A stretch of DNA of 33,868 nucleotides from CAZNVB01 sp964576265. Lineage in GTDB: Bacteria; Acidobacteriota; Aminicenantia; Aminicenantales; UBA8522. Where the stretch lies: positions 1 through 33,868 of the forward strand of contig CAZNVB010000179.1 in NCBI GenBank assembly GCA_964576265.1, read 5' to 3'. Position numbers and translations under genes: made by a program. The notes beneath the pieces are model-generated. The model had not been told where the DNA came from. It was given only the letters and a program-made list of their open reading frames with translations, and did not search any database. Positions 25,926 to 33,868 of the stretch are shown here, in pieces (position 1 is the first letter of the stretch; each line of letters begins with the position of its first letter).

Positions 25926-27038
25926 GTGATCGAAAGAAAACCCATTGTCCTGGTCATCGACGACGAAGAGTCGATGCGGGATTCCTGCTCTCTGATCCTG
26001 GCGAAAGAGGGGTTTCAGGCAGAAGTCGCGGCGGACGGACAAGTCGGCTTGGAGAAAGCCCGGGACCTCAAGCCCGATCTCATTCTCGTCGACCTCAAGA
26101 TGCCGGGCGTTAGCGGCTTTGAGGTCCTGGAAAAAATCAAAGATATCGATCCTCAAATCATCAGCATCGTCATCACCGGCTACGCCACGATCGAGTCCGC
26201 CGTCGAAGCGATGAAAAAAGGCGCTTATGATTTCCTTCCCAAGCCGTTTACGCCCGAGGAGCTTCGGATCATCATCCGGCGGGGCCTCGAAAGACGCAAA
26301 CTCGCTTTAGAAGCAGAGAGCTTAAGGCGAGAAAAAAAACTCCTGGAAGAAAATTTTATCACCCTGGTTTCGCATCAGCTCCGCAGCCCCCTGGTGGCGA
26401 TTGAGCAGTACTTCGAAGTCATCCTCGCCGGCCTGGCGGGCGGCGTGGACGCCACTCAGAAAGAAATGATCCTCCGGGCCCGCGAGCGCTTGGAAGGCCT
26501 GCTCCGCCTAATCAACGACTGGCTCGACCTGGCCAGGATCAGCCGCGGGCAGATCATCGATAAGATCAAACCCATGGCTTTGGAGAAAGTCCTGGCCAAG
26601 GAGATCGAATTCCTGAAACCCCTGGCCGCGGACTACGGCGTCAGTCTCGAATTTTCCCCGCCGGAAAAGCCGGCCCTCGTGCAGGGCGACGAACAGAGTC
26701 TGGAACAGGTTTTCAGCAATTTGATCAGCAACGCCATCAAGTACAATAAGCCGAAAGGCTCGGTCGTCCTGTCCATTCGGAAAGAAGGGGACTTCGTCGT
26801 TACGGACGTCAGGGACACGGGAATCGGGATTGCCAGAGAGCACTTGCCTTTCCTTTTCGATCAATTTTTCCGGGTGAGTCGGGGCGAGAATCAGAAATCC
26901 AAGGGAACCGGCCTCGGCCTTTCGATCGCCAAAAAAATCGTCGATCTCCATCACGGGACGATCAAAGTCGAAAGCGAGCTCGGAAAAGGGACCACGTTCT
27001 CGGTCTGGCTGCCCAAGGCCGATGAAAACGCGCCGTGA
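25926..27038 (+). CDS. Receiver-histidine kinase hybrid (REC-HisKA-HATPase), cytoplasmic
   Basis: GTG start after AAGGAGA. 370 residues: N-terminal receiver (LVIDDEESM, D in ILVDLKMPG, K in LPKPFTPEE), HisKA with the H-box FITLVSHQLRSPLVA, and HATPase (NAIKYN, DTGIGIA, KSKGTGLGLSIAKKI). No membrane segment or separate sensor, so it is probably driven by phosphorylation of its receiver. The 91-nt gap before it contains a small palindrome (25897-25910). Its stop overlaps the GTG of the protease gene (GTGA), tying it to hydrogenase maturation. Confidence 0.9.
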   Translation: MIERKPIVLVIDDEESMRDSCSLILAKEGFQAEVAADGQVGLEKARDLKPDLILVDLKMPGVSGFEVLEKIKDIDPQIISIVITGYATIESAVEAMKKGAYDFLPKPFTPEELRIIIRRGLERRKLALEAESLRREKKLLEENFITLVSHQLRSPLVAIEQYFEVILAGLAGGVDATQKEMILRARERLEGLLRLINDWLDLARISRGQIIDKIKPMALEKVLAKEIEFLKPLAADYGVSLEFSPPEKPALVQGDEQSLEQVFSNLISNAIKYNKPKGSVVLSIRKEGDFVVTDVRDTGIGIAREHLPFLFDQFFRVSRGENQKSKGTGLGLSIAKKIVDLHHGTIKVESELGKGTTFSVWLPKADENAP

Positions 27039-27508
27039 AAACACTCCTCCTCGGACTGGGAAATGAGCTCTACGGCGACGACGGTGTCGGTATTCACGTC
27101 GTCCGGAAAATCAAAGAAGATTTCCAAATGGAGCCGGACGATTCTCTTGCCGGCCAGGAAATCCATGTCGAAGAATCCTCTCTCTCTGGGCTGGCACTCC
27201 TCGATATCATCGTCGGCTACGACCGGCTCATTCTGGTGGATACGATCAAGCGACCAAGGCCTGTCCCGGGAAGAATCCATGTGCTCAAAGAAAAAGACAT
27301 CCGGGCGATCCCCGGCCCGTCGCCTCACTATGTTTCGGTTCCCCAGACAATTGAAATCGGCCGCCGGCTCGGCCTTTCCGTTCCCTCCAAAATCGAGATT
27401 ATCGGGATCGAAGCCAAGAATATCCATCATCTCGGAGAGAACCTTTCCCCGGAGCTCAGGAAACAGCTCCCCGCCATCATCAGGAAGGTGAAAAGCCTTT
27501 TGGGTTGA
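27035..27508 (+). CDS. [NiFe] hydrogenase maturation endopeptidase
   Basis: 157 residues with the HybD/HycI signature: LLGLGNELYGDDGVG at the N-terminus (D16), LVDTIKRPRPVPG (D69), SPHYVSVP (H98) and a late IIGIEA motif. It trims the C-terminal peptide of a hydrogenase large subunit after nickel insertion. Since the group 3b subunit carries its own protease domain, the MvhA-type subunit at 14867 is the likeliest target in this window; this is inference. GTG start overlaps the kinase stop. Confidence 0.92.
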   Translation: MKTLLLGLGNELYGDDGVGIHVVRKIKEDFQMEPDDSLAGQEIHVEESSLSGLALLDIIVGYDRLILVDTIKRPRPVPGRIHVLKEKDIRAIPGPSPHYVSVPQTIEIGRRLGLSVPSKIEIIGIEAKNIHHLGENLSPELRKQLPAIIRKVKSLLG

Positions 27509-28188
27509 CCAGAGTCGTGGAAAAAAAAGAGATCGCCGTCCGAGAAGACATCCTCGGCTCCAATAAAAAAGTCGCCACCGAGATCCGGGCCAAGTTGGCC
27601 CCTGCCGGTATTCTGGTCGTGAACTTCCTGAGCTCGCCCGGATCGGGAAAAACATCTCTTCTCGAAAGAATCGCCGTCACGCTCAGGCCGACCCACAAAA
27701 TGGCCGTCATCGAAGGAGATATCGAAACCGAGCGGGACGCTGAAAGAATCCGAAAAAAAGGCGTGCCGGCTTGGCAGATTACGACGGGCGGCGCCTGCCA
27801 TCTGGAAGCCAAGATGATCGCTCGCCTTCTGCCGGAAATTCCCTCCGAGACCGAATTCCTGTTCATCGAAAACGTGGGCAACCTCGTCTGCCCGGCAAGC
27901 TACGATCTCGGGGAGAGCCTGCGCTGCGTCCTGCTCTCCGCTCCCGAGGGAGACGACAAACCCAAAAAATACCCCAAGGCCTTTTCCACAGCTGACTGCT
28001 TGATCATCACCAAGGCCGACCTGATTCCCTATCTTCCTTTCGACCTGGAACGGGCCGGCAACGAAGCTCTTGAAATCAACCCCCGGCTGCGGATTTTCGT
28101 CACTTCAGCTCTTCACGGGAGAGGGATCGCCGAGCTCGTCCGCTATTTCATCGAAACCCGGGTCAACATGATCCAACGCCATGCATGA
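27505..28188 (+). CDS. hypB: Hydrogenase nickel-insertion GTPase HypB
   Basis: 227 residues. P-loop SSPGSGKTS (46-50 is GSGKT), IEGDIETERDAERI, the metal-site segment TTGGACHLEA, FIENVGNLVCPASYDLGE, and the NKxD-like ITKADL. It lacks the N-terminal CxxCGC nickel motif and any His-rich stretch found in some HypB proteins. The TTG start overlaps the protease stop (TTGA); a GTG at 27517 is an alternative. It works with HypA, encoded next. Confidence 0.93.
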   Translation: MTRVVEKKEIAVREDILGSNKKVATEIRAKLAPAGILVVNFLSSPGSGKTSLLERIAVTLRPTHKMAVIEGDIETERDAERIRKKGVPAWQITTGGACHLEAKMIARLLPEIPSETEFLFIENVGNLVCPASYDLGESLRCVLLSAPEGDDKPKKYPKAFSTADCLIITKADLIPYLPFDLERAGNEALEINPRLRIFVTSALHGRGIAELVRYFIETRVNMIQRHA

Positions 28189-28525
28189 ACTCTCCATCGT
28201 CGCCAGCTTGTTCGAGATCCTGGAAGAAAAAGCCCGGGAACAGAGGGCGGAGCGCGTCGTTCTGGTCAAACTCAAGGTCGGGAAGCTCTCCGGAGTGGTG
28301 CCGGAGTTTCTCCAGAGCGCGTTTGAAATCTACCGCCAGGATACCATCGCCGCCTCTTCCTCGCTGGAAATCGAGGTCGTTCCGGTGAGGATCAAGTGCC
28401 GGAAATGCCGGTCCGAAACCCTGAAAGATGATTTCGTCTTTACCTGCCCGTCCTGCGGCTCGAACGACCTCGAGATAATCGAGGGCACAGAGCTTCTCCT
28501 TGATAAGATCGACCTGGAAGTCTAA
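28181..28525 (+). CDS. hypA: Hydrogenase nickel-insertion protein HypA
   Basis: 114 residues beginning MHELSIV, whose N-terminal amine and H2 bind nickel in the family, and a zinc site CRKC...CPSC in the C-terminal half. It delivers nickel to the large subunit with HypB. The gene overlaps hypB by 8 nt. hypC, hypD, hypE and hypF are not in this window and must be elsewhere if the enzymes mature normally. Confidence 0.95.
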   Translation: MHELSIVASLFEILEEKAREQRAERVVLVKLKVGKLSGVVPEFLQSAFEIYRQDTIAASSSLEIEVVPVRIKCRKCRSETLKDDFVFTCPSCGSNDLEIIEGTELLLDKIDLEV

Positions 28526-28619
28526 GCCCTCCTGCTCTCGAGAACCGGGCTCCCTATCCAAATAACAAGATGCGGAAATTTGGGATCAGGTTGCGATCTT
28601 CCTGCCTCCGAATTCAGGA

Positions 28620-30200
28620 TCAACCTTTGAGGATCTTCTGGACCTCGTCTTTGTCCACATCGGTGATGAAGGGGATTCCGCTTATGTCCGCCGCCTCCTT
28701 CGTCAAAGCGGCGATGTCATCCCGGCTGATATAGCTCAAGGAGAACTTGCGGTTTCCAGCCATGAGCTGCCGTAACCCCTGACTGAGCCGCTTAAAATAA
28801 GTGTATAGGCCGATGGCGCCCGGAGGGATCTCGTTGAACCGCTCCTTGTATTTTCGCTTAAGCTCGGGCGCGGTCACAAAAATCTCCTCGACCGAGCTGC
28901 CGAACCGCTCGACATAGACGGGAATCTGTCCTTCGATGATCCGTTTGCCGATCGTCTTTCCGACCATGGCTGCCGCCATGGGTCCCCGGGCCATGCCGAC
29001 GGCTTTGACGTAGGGAGCGCCAAGAGCGAGCGCTTTGAAAATCTGATCCTCAAACGTGACCCCTCCGGCAAAGACGATGTCGGGAAGATATTCCCCCTGT
29101 TTGGCCAGTTGATCGGCGAAATTCCAGGTCAGCGACCAGATCTCGACGCTGGGGATGCCCCATTCATTCATCATGCGCCAGGGGCTCATCCCGGTGCCCC
29201 CGCCGGCGCCGTCCACGGTGAGGACGTCGATCTTCGCTTTGGAGGCGAATTTGACGGCCCGGGCCAGGTCGGCGGGCCGGTAAGCTCCCGTCTTCAAGAA
29301 AACATACTTGGCCCCGGCCCGGCGGAGTTCCTCGACTCTCTTCATGAAGCTCTCTTCTTCCACCATGCCCAGGCGGGAATGGCGCTCGAATTCCTTGAAG
29401 CTTCCCTTCTCGAACGCCTGGATGACGTTAGGATCTTCAGGATCGGGCAGGACGATATAACCTCTTTTTTTCAGCTCCTGAGCTTTAGCCAGGGACTTGA
29501 TCTTGACCTCTCCGCCGATGTCCTTGGCGCCCTGCCCCCATTTCAGCTCGACGATCTCGACCCCCAGCTTATTGATCGCGTACTCCTGGACACCCAGCCG
29601 GGTATCCTCCACATTGGCCTGGACGACCACCGCCCCATAGCCATCTTCCTGCCATTTTTTATAAAGCCCGACCCGGGTTTCCATATCCGGAGAACGGACG
29701 ATTCGGCCGTTCTTGATGACCGATTCTTCATCCATGGCACAGACGTTCTCTCCGACCGTCAAAATCGTCCCTGACAGAGCCGCGCCGCCTGCCAGCCCTT
29801 CCCAATTTTGCTTCGCTACGTTCGTCGATCCCATGCCTCCGAGGACAATGGGAACCCGCAGCTTGATCCCTTTGTCCCGGCCGACCCGGGTTTCAATGGT
29901 CACTTTCTCGAAAGTCGCCTTATCGCTGTCGGCCTCGACTCCGTAGGCTCCGACCGCCGTTCCCATGATACTGAAGTGGGAAAGGTCGACCGGGTATTCT
30001 TTTTCCGAGGCCGCCGTAATGATGCCAAAGGGTTGAGGATAAAGGACCTCCGCCCCCCGGTAAGCGGACTTGCCGATTTCGCACATCCCGATGCAACCAT
30101 CGACGCAGGTGACGCACATGCCGCTGAACGGACTGATCGAGCCTTCGGTCCTGTTTTTGGTCAAGGTTGCGGCGCTTCTATTGAGTCTCGTAAAGGCCAT
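28620..30200 (-). CDS. FMN-binding glutamate synthase-like protein
   Basis: 526 residues of the GltB FMN/synthase-domain family. Recognisable segments are LGGMGSTNVAK, ELKWGQGAKDIGG, LTVDGAGGGTGMSPW, FAGGVTFEDQIFKALALGA and VGMARGPMAAAM. The N-terminus has a cysteine group C29, C32, C36, C40 that could bind an Fe-S cluster. The glutaminase domain of full-length glutamate synthase is missing, as in the short anaerobic/archaeal-type proteins. Followed on the same strand by Fe-S and NADH/NADPH flavoprotein genes, so it probably receives electrons from them. Glutamate formation is likely but another substrate is possible. Start follows GAGGAGG. Confidence 0.85.
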   Translation of the reverse strand: MAFTRLNRSAATLTKNRTEGSISPFSGMCVTCVDGCIGMCEIGKSAYRGAEVLYPQPFGIITAASEKEYPVDLSHFSIMGTAVGAYGVEADSDKATFEKVTIETRVGRDKGIKLRVPIVLGGMGSTNVAKQNWEGLAGGAALSGTILTVGENVCAMDEESVIKNGRIVRSPDMETRVGLYKKWQEDGYGAVVVQANVEDTRLGVQEYAINKLGVEIVELKWGQGAKDIGGEVKIKSLAKAQELKKRGYIVLPDPEDPNVIQAFEKGSFKEFERHSRLGMVEEESFMKRVEELRRAGAKYVFLKTGAYRPADLARAVKFASKAKIDVLTVDGAGGGTGMSPWRMMNEWGIPSVEIWSLTWNFADQLAKQGEYLPDIVFAGGVTFEDQIFKALALGAPYVKAVGMARGPMAAAMVGKTIGKRIIEGQIPVYVERFGSSVEEIFVTAPELKRKYKERFNEIPPGAIGLYTYFKRLSQGLRQLMAGNRKFSLSYISRDDIAALTKEAADISGIPFITDVDKDEVQKILKG

Positions 30201-30254
30201 GATGATTACCTCCTCGTCGTCTCGATTACGGAAATAGCGAATTTTCTCATCGCC

Positions 30255-30962
30255 TTAAAGCTTCTTGGTTTGTTCCTCCGCGGCTGGAACTTCCCGGACA
30301 CAGGTCCCGCACCGACCCGCGTCATACATCCAGCACTGGAGTTCTTCGTAGGCATCCAGGCAAGTCGGGTCCATGGTCAGGCAGGCGTTGCAGACGGCCG
30401 TCTCGGCCTGAGGCCCCTGGCAGCGCAACTGACAGGCCGGGCAGATATAAATGCAGCCGCCGCAGAGCCGGCATTCTTCGGAACGCTTGTCAAAGGGAGT
30501 CGAAATCTTCCGCTTGTAACCTCGCTTCTGGAAGCCGATGGCCCGTCCGTCCATCTGCTCGTTGCACATCCGGACGCACAGCCCGCAGAGAATGCACTCT
30601 TCGTTGCGGATGTCAAAACGCACGCGATTTATTCCGAACTTTGAGGCTAAGTCCTGGATCTGCTTGGAGTATGGGGCGACCGAAAGCATCAGCTCGATCA
30701 TCATCCGGCGGGCCTCGATGACTCTTTTGGTATCGGTCCGGACGACCAGCCCTTCCTCAGCCGGATAGGTGCAGGAGGTGACCAGCTTGCTTCTCGGCGA
30801 TTCCCCGATTTCCACCAGACAGAGCCGGCATCCTCCGTAGGGGCTCAGCCCTTCGTGATAGCAGAGGGTCGGGATCTCGAGGCCGTAGAATTTGGCCGTC
30901 TCTAAAAGCGTCCATCCGTCCTCCGCCTTGACCGACAAGCCGTTCATGATGAGTTCAATCAT
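30255..30962 (-). CDS. NuoG N-terminus-like Fe-S protein
   Basis: 235 residues. [2Fe-2S] cysteines C34, C45, C48, C64 are at exactly the same positions as in the protein at 11681; next come two [4Fe-4S] motifs (CILCGLCVRMC and CRLCGGCIYICPAC) and an extra cysteine-rich tail (CNAC, CLDAYEELQC, CGTC). The His-Cys3 cluster of classic NuoG is absent. It is encoded between the NuoF-GltD fusion, whose stop it overlaps (ATGA), and the glutamate synthase-like gene, and probably carries electrons between them. Confidence 0.87.
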   Translation of the reverse strand: MIELIMNGLSVKAEDGWTLLETAKFYGLEIPTLCYHEGLSPYGGCRLCLVEIGESPRSKLVTSCTYPAEEGLVVRTDTKRVIEARRMMIELMLSVAPYSKQIQDLASKFGINRVRFDIRNEECILCGLCVRMCNEQMDGRAIGFQKRGYKRKISTPFDKRSEECRLCGGCIYICPACQLRCQGPQAETAVCNACLTMDPTCLDAYEELQCWMYDAGRCGTCVREVPAAEEQTKKL

Positions 30963-33868
30963 GTTTTCCGTCCCGTGGCTTTCTTCCCGTCCTCGGTTTC
31001 AAGCTCACAGCGCAAACAGCGCCGGGCCTCCCGCACGGCCATTTCCTTGGAGAAGCCGAGCTCGATCTCTTCGTGCATGGTCTTTCTCTTGCTCGGCGGG
31101 AGATGGGGCATCTTGACTCTTTTTGCCTGCTGAAGCTCGTCCTCTTTGAGCTCGACCGGGGGCACATAAAGGGAAGGCCTGGTGAGCTGACGGGCCCGGA
31201 CAAGAGGCCGACCCTCAAGGTAGCTGTCGATGGCCTCGGCGGCCGCCTTGCCGGCCGCGATGGCGTCCACAACGCTGCTCGGCCCTGTGACCACGTCGCC
31301 CCCAGCAAAGACCCCCGGCCGGGTCGTGGCCATTGTCGCCGGGTCGACGATGATCGTTCCCCACATCGGCGACAGGCTAAGCCCGTCGCTCTCCTTGAGA
31401 TAAGGCGTGTATGCCCGTTCACTGAGGGCGAGAATCAGGTTGTCGGCATCGACAAAAAATTCAGAGCCTTCAATCGGAATGGGCTTGGGCCGTCCGCTCT
31501 CGTCCTTTTCGCCGAGCTTCATCCTCCGGCATTGGACTCCGGTGACTTTCCCGTCTTTCGTCCGGACCCATATCGGCGCCACCAGGTACTCGATCCTTAC
31601 GCCCTCTTCCAGGGCCGCTTCGACCTCTTCGGGGTAGGCCGGCATTTCTTTCCTCGTCCGGCGATAGAGAACGGTGACCTTCTTGACGTTCTTATCCCTA
31701 AGCGCCACTCGAGCCGCATCCACGGCCGAGTTGCCGCCGCCGATCACGACGACGCGGCCGCTGATTTCGACCGGCCGCCTGAGATGCACATCTTTCAGGT
31801 ATTCAAGGGCTTGAAGGACTCCTTCGGCCTCTTCTCCTGGAACGCCGATCTCGATCGGCTTGTGGGCGCCGGTGGCGATGAAGATGGCCTTGTATCCCTG
31901 GTTATTAAGGTCGTCAAGTGTGAAATCTTTTCCCAGCGCCATGTGGGTCTTAATAGACACACCGGAGTTGATGATAAAATCGATGTCTTCGCGCAAGATA
32001 TCTTTGGGCAGCCTGTGCTCGGGAATTGTGACCGCCAACATTCCGCCCGGGACAGGCAGGGCTTCGAATATTTTGACGGGATATCCCTTTCGCGCCAGGA
32101 AATAGCCGGCCGTCAGTCCGGCTGGTCCCGCGCCGATGATGGCCACTTTCTCAGCCTTTGTCACGGGGAACTTGACCGGCTTGTCGAGCCCCCTCGCTTT
32201 GGCCCAATCCATGACGAACCTCTTCAGTCCGCGAATGGCGATCGGCTCGCCGATCTCCCCGGCCCGACAAACGCTTTCGCAGGCCCGGCTGCAGACCCGT
32301 CCGCAAACGGAGGGTAGCGGGTTGTCTTTGCGGATGATGTGATAGGCCTCCTCGAATTTCTTCTGGGCGATGAGGGCGATGTAAGTTGAAGCCTCCTGGC
32401 TGATCGGACAGATATAATGGCACGGCGAGGAGACGATCTCCTTGCAGACCATGGCCGGGCATCTCTTTTCGACGACATGTTTCTCATACTCGGATCGGAA
32501 ATACCTGAGGGTGGAGAGGACGGGATTGGCGGCCGTCTGGCCCAAACCGCAGAGGGAGGCGTCCTTGACCGCAACCGCGAGCTCCTCGAGCACGGTGATA
32601 TCACCCATGGTCGCTTTTCCGTCGGTGATCTTCTTGACAATTTCCCACATCCGCTGGGTCCCTTCCCGGCAGGAGATGCACTTCCCGCAGGATTCATCGC
32701 GCAGGAAATTGAGGAAATACTTGGCGACATCCACCATGCAGGTTTTTTCGTCCATGACGATCATGCCGCCCGAGCCCATGATCGACCCCGCCTGAACCAG
32801 ACTCTGGTAGTCGATAGGCAGGTCGAGCATTTCTTTGGGCAGGCAGCCGCCGGATGGGCCGCCCGTCTGGACCGCTTTAAAGGCTCGGTCGCCTGGGATT
32901 CCGCCTCCAATATCGAAGATGATCTCCCGGAGAGTAATGCCCATAGGCACTTCGACGAGTCCAGTGTTGTTGATCTTGCCGACGAGCGAGAAAATCTTGG
33001 TCCCCTTGCTCCCGTCCGTTCCGATCGAGGCAAACCAGTCGGCGCCCCTGTCGACAATCAAGGGAACGTTACCCCATGTCTCGACGTTGTTAATACATGT
33101 CGGCTTACCGAAAAGCCCCCGTACCGTCGGGAAAGGAGGTCGTTGCCTCGGCTCTCCAACACGTCCCTCGATCGAAGCGATCAGAGCGGTTTCTTCGCCG
33201 CAGACAAAGGCGCCGGCGCCTTTGGCGATGTGGATATCGAAGTCGAAACCGGTGTCGAGAATGTTCTGGCCGATGAGGCCCAGGCGACGGAGATCCTCGA
33301 TGGCCAGAGTGATATGCTTGACCGCGAGCGGGTACTCATCCCGCACATAAACGTAGCCTTCCCGAGCGCCCATTGCATAAGCGCCGAGAAGCATTCCCTC
33401 AAGCACCCGGTGGGGGTTTCCTTCAAGGAGGCTGCGGTCCATGTAGGCGCCAGGGTCGCCCTCGTCAGCGTTGCAAATGACATATTTCAAGTCGCCCTTT
33501 GACTTGCGAGCCGATTCCCACTTCAGGCCGGTCGGAAAGCCGGCTCCGCCTCGTCCTCGAAGGCCCGATTTCTTGATTGTCTCGATGATGTCTTCGGGCT
33601 TCAGCTCTGTCAGCGCTCTCAGTAAGGAGCCATAACCGCCGATCGCAAAATAATCTTCGATTTTCGTCGGGTCGATCAAAGCGTTGTCGGCCAGAAGGAT
33701 GCGTTTCTGCTTTCTGTAGAAACCGATGCCGCTTTCCTTTTCAGCCGTTTCTTCCGTCCGCGGATCCCGGTAAAGAAGATGGGAGATAATTTTTTTCTTG
33801 AGGACGGTTTCGCGGATGATCTCTTTTCCGTTCCGGGGGCTAACTTTCTGGTAGAAGATGTTATCGGG
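30959..33868 (-). CDS. NuoF-GltD fusion flavoprotein (5' end outside window)
   Basis: At least 969 residues; the frame stays open to the right edge, so the true start lies outside. The in-window N-terminus (NIFYQKVSP, then LLYRDPRTEE) matches the thioredoxin-like domain that precedes NuoF. The NuoF core follows: GRGGAGFPTGLKW, GAGAFVCGEETALI, ESCGKCISC. Next is a GltD-type part: a Fe-S domain (CHYICPIS, CGRVCSRACESVC), FAD site IIGAGPAGLTAG, NADPH site VVIGGGNSAVDAA, and GGDVVTGPSSV. The protein could thus bind NADH at an FMN site and NADPH at an FAD site, passing electrons to the two downstream gene products. The NuoF part is a close paralogue of the protein at 9836. Confidence 0.92.
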   Translation of the reverse strand, partial: PDNIFYQKVSPRNGKEIIRETVLKKKIISHLLYRDPRTEETAEKESGIGFYRKQKRILLADNALIDPTKIEDYFAIGGYGSLLRALTELKPEDIIETIKKSGLRGRGGAGFPTGLKWESARKSKGDLKYVICNADEGDPGAYMDRSLLEGNPHRVLEGMLLGAYAMGAREGYVYVRDEYPLAVKHITLAIEDLRRLGLIGQNILDTGFDFDIHIAKGAGAFVCGEETALIASIEGRVGEPRQRPPFPTVRGLFGKPTCINNVETWGNVPLIVDRGADWFASIGTDGSKGTKIFSLVGKINNTGLVEVPMGITLREIIFDIGGGIPGDRAFKAVQTGGPSGGCLPKEMLDLPIDYQSLVQAGSIMGSGGMIVMDEKTCMVDVAKYFLNFLRDESCGKCISCREGTQRMWEIVKKITDGKATMGDITVLEELAVAVKDASLCGLGQTAANPVLSTLRYFRSEYEKHVVEKRCPAMVCKEIVSSPCHYICPISQEASTYIALIAQKKFEEAYHIIRKDNPLPSVCGRVCSRACESVCRAGEIGEPIAIRGLKRFVMDWAKARGLDKPVKFPVTKAEKVAIIGAGPAGLTAGYFLARKGYPVKIFEALPVPGGMLAVTIPEHRLPKDILREDIDFIINSGVSIKTHMALGKDFTLDDLNNQGYKAIFIATGAHKPIEIGVPGEEAEGVLQALEYLKDVHLRRPVEISGRVVVIGGGNSAVDAARVALRDKNVKKVTVLYRRTRKEMPAYPEEVEAALEEGVRIEYLVAPIWVRTKDGKVTGVQCRRMKLGEKDESGRPKPIPIEGSEFFVDADNLILALSERAYTPYLKESDGLSLSPMWGTIIVDPATMATTRPGVFAGGDVVTGPSSVVDAIAAGKAAAEAIDSYLEGRPLVRARQLTRPSLYVPPVELKEDELQQAKRVKMPHLPPSKRKTMHEEIELGFSKEMAVREARRCLRCELETEDGKKATGRKT

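Overview
The window reads as a stretch of an anaerobic, hydrogen-metabolising bacterial chromosome, fairly GC-rich, with tightly packed genes, strong AGGAGG-type ribosome binding sites and frequent ATGA stop/start overlaps. Bacterial origin is shown by sigma-54 promoters and an NtrC-family activator, tRNAs without an encoded CCA, and a Lol-type lipoprotein signal. I cannot place it taxonomically from the sequence alone; an uncultured anaerobe such as Aminicenantes/Acidobacteriota or a neighbouring lineage is a low-confidence guess.

Layout. (1) 1-1551: end of a histidine kinase and a REC-PAS-HD-GYP response regulator. (2) 1561-2490, minus strand: tRNA-Glu and tRNA-Lys behind a good sigma-70 promoter, and a coiled-coil lipoprotein. 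(3) 2491-2913: divergent control region with a consensus sigma-70 promoter overlapped by a 22-bp inverted repeat. (4) 2914-16360: one long operon. It encodes HdrC, HdrB, an N-terminal half of HdrA, a signalling block (DRTGG-ATPase, degenerate sensor-type [FeFe] hydrogenase, DRTGG, PHP, ATPase), an NADH module (NuoE-like, a [2Fe-2S] thioredoxin-like protein, NuoF/HydB-like), a NuoG/HydA-like protein fused to the missing C-terminal half of HdrA, MvhD, and small and large [NiFe] hydrogenase subunits. (5) 16401-19734: membrane sensor kinase and sigma-54 activator. (6) 20047-24545: a four-subunit group-3b-like NAD(P)-linked [NiFe] hydrogenase behind a sigma-54 promoter; its large subunit carries its own maturation protease at the C-terminus. 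(7) 25043-28525: three receiver proteins (one a kinase), a second maturation protease, HypB and HypA, behind a second sigma-54 promoter. (8) 28620-33868, minus strand: FMN-type glutamate-synthase-like protein, a NuoG-N-like Fe-S protein, and a NuoF-GltD fusion that runs off the right edge.

How the parts fit. The most interesting unit is the long operon. Its subunits predict a soluble flavin-based electron-bifurcating complex joining three modules normally found in different enzymes: an MvhADG-type [NiFe] hydrogenase, a HydBC-type NADH/FMN module and HdrABC. HdrA is divided between two genes, the C-terminal half being welded to the Fe-S relay that receives electrons from the NADH module. The embedded signalling genes are of the type usually found beside bifurcating [FeFe] hydrogenases, yet no catalytic [FeFe] enzyme is visible here. 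The second hydrogenase and the maturation genes appear to be co-regulated: both sigma-54 promoters have a near-identical 18-nt element about 130 nt upstream.
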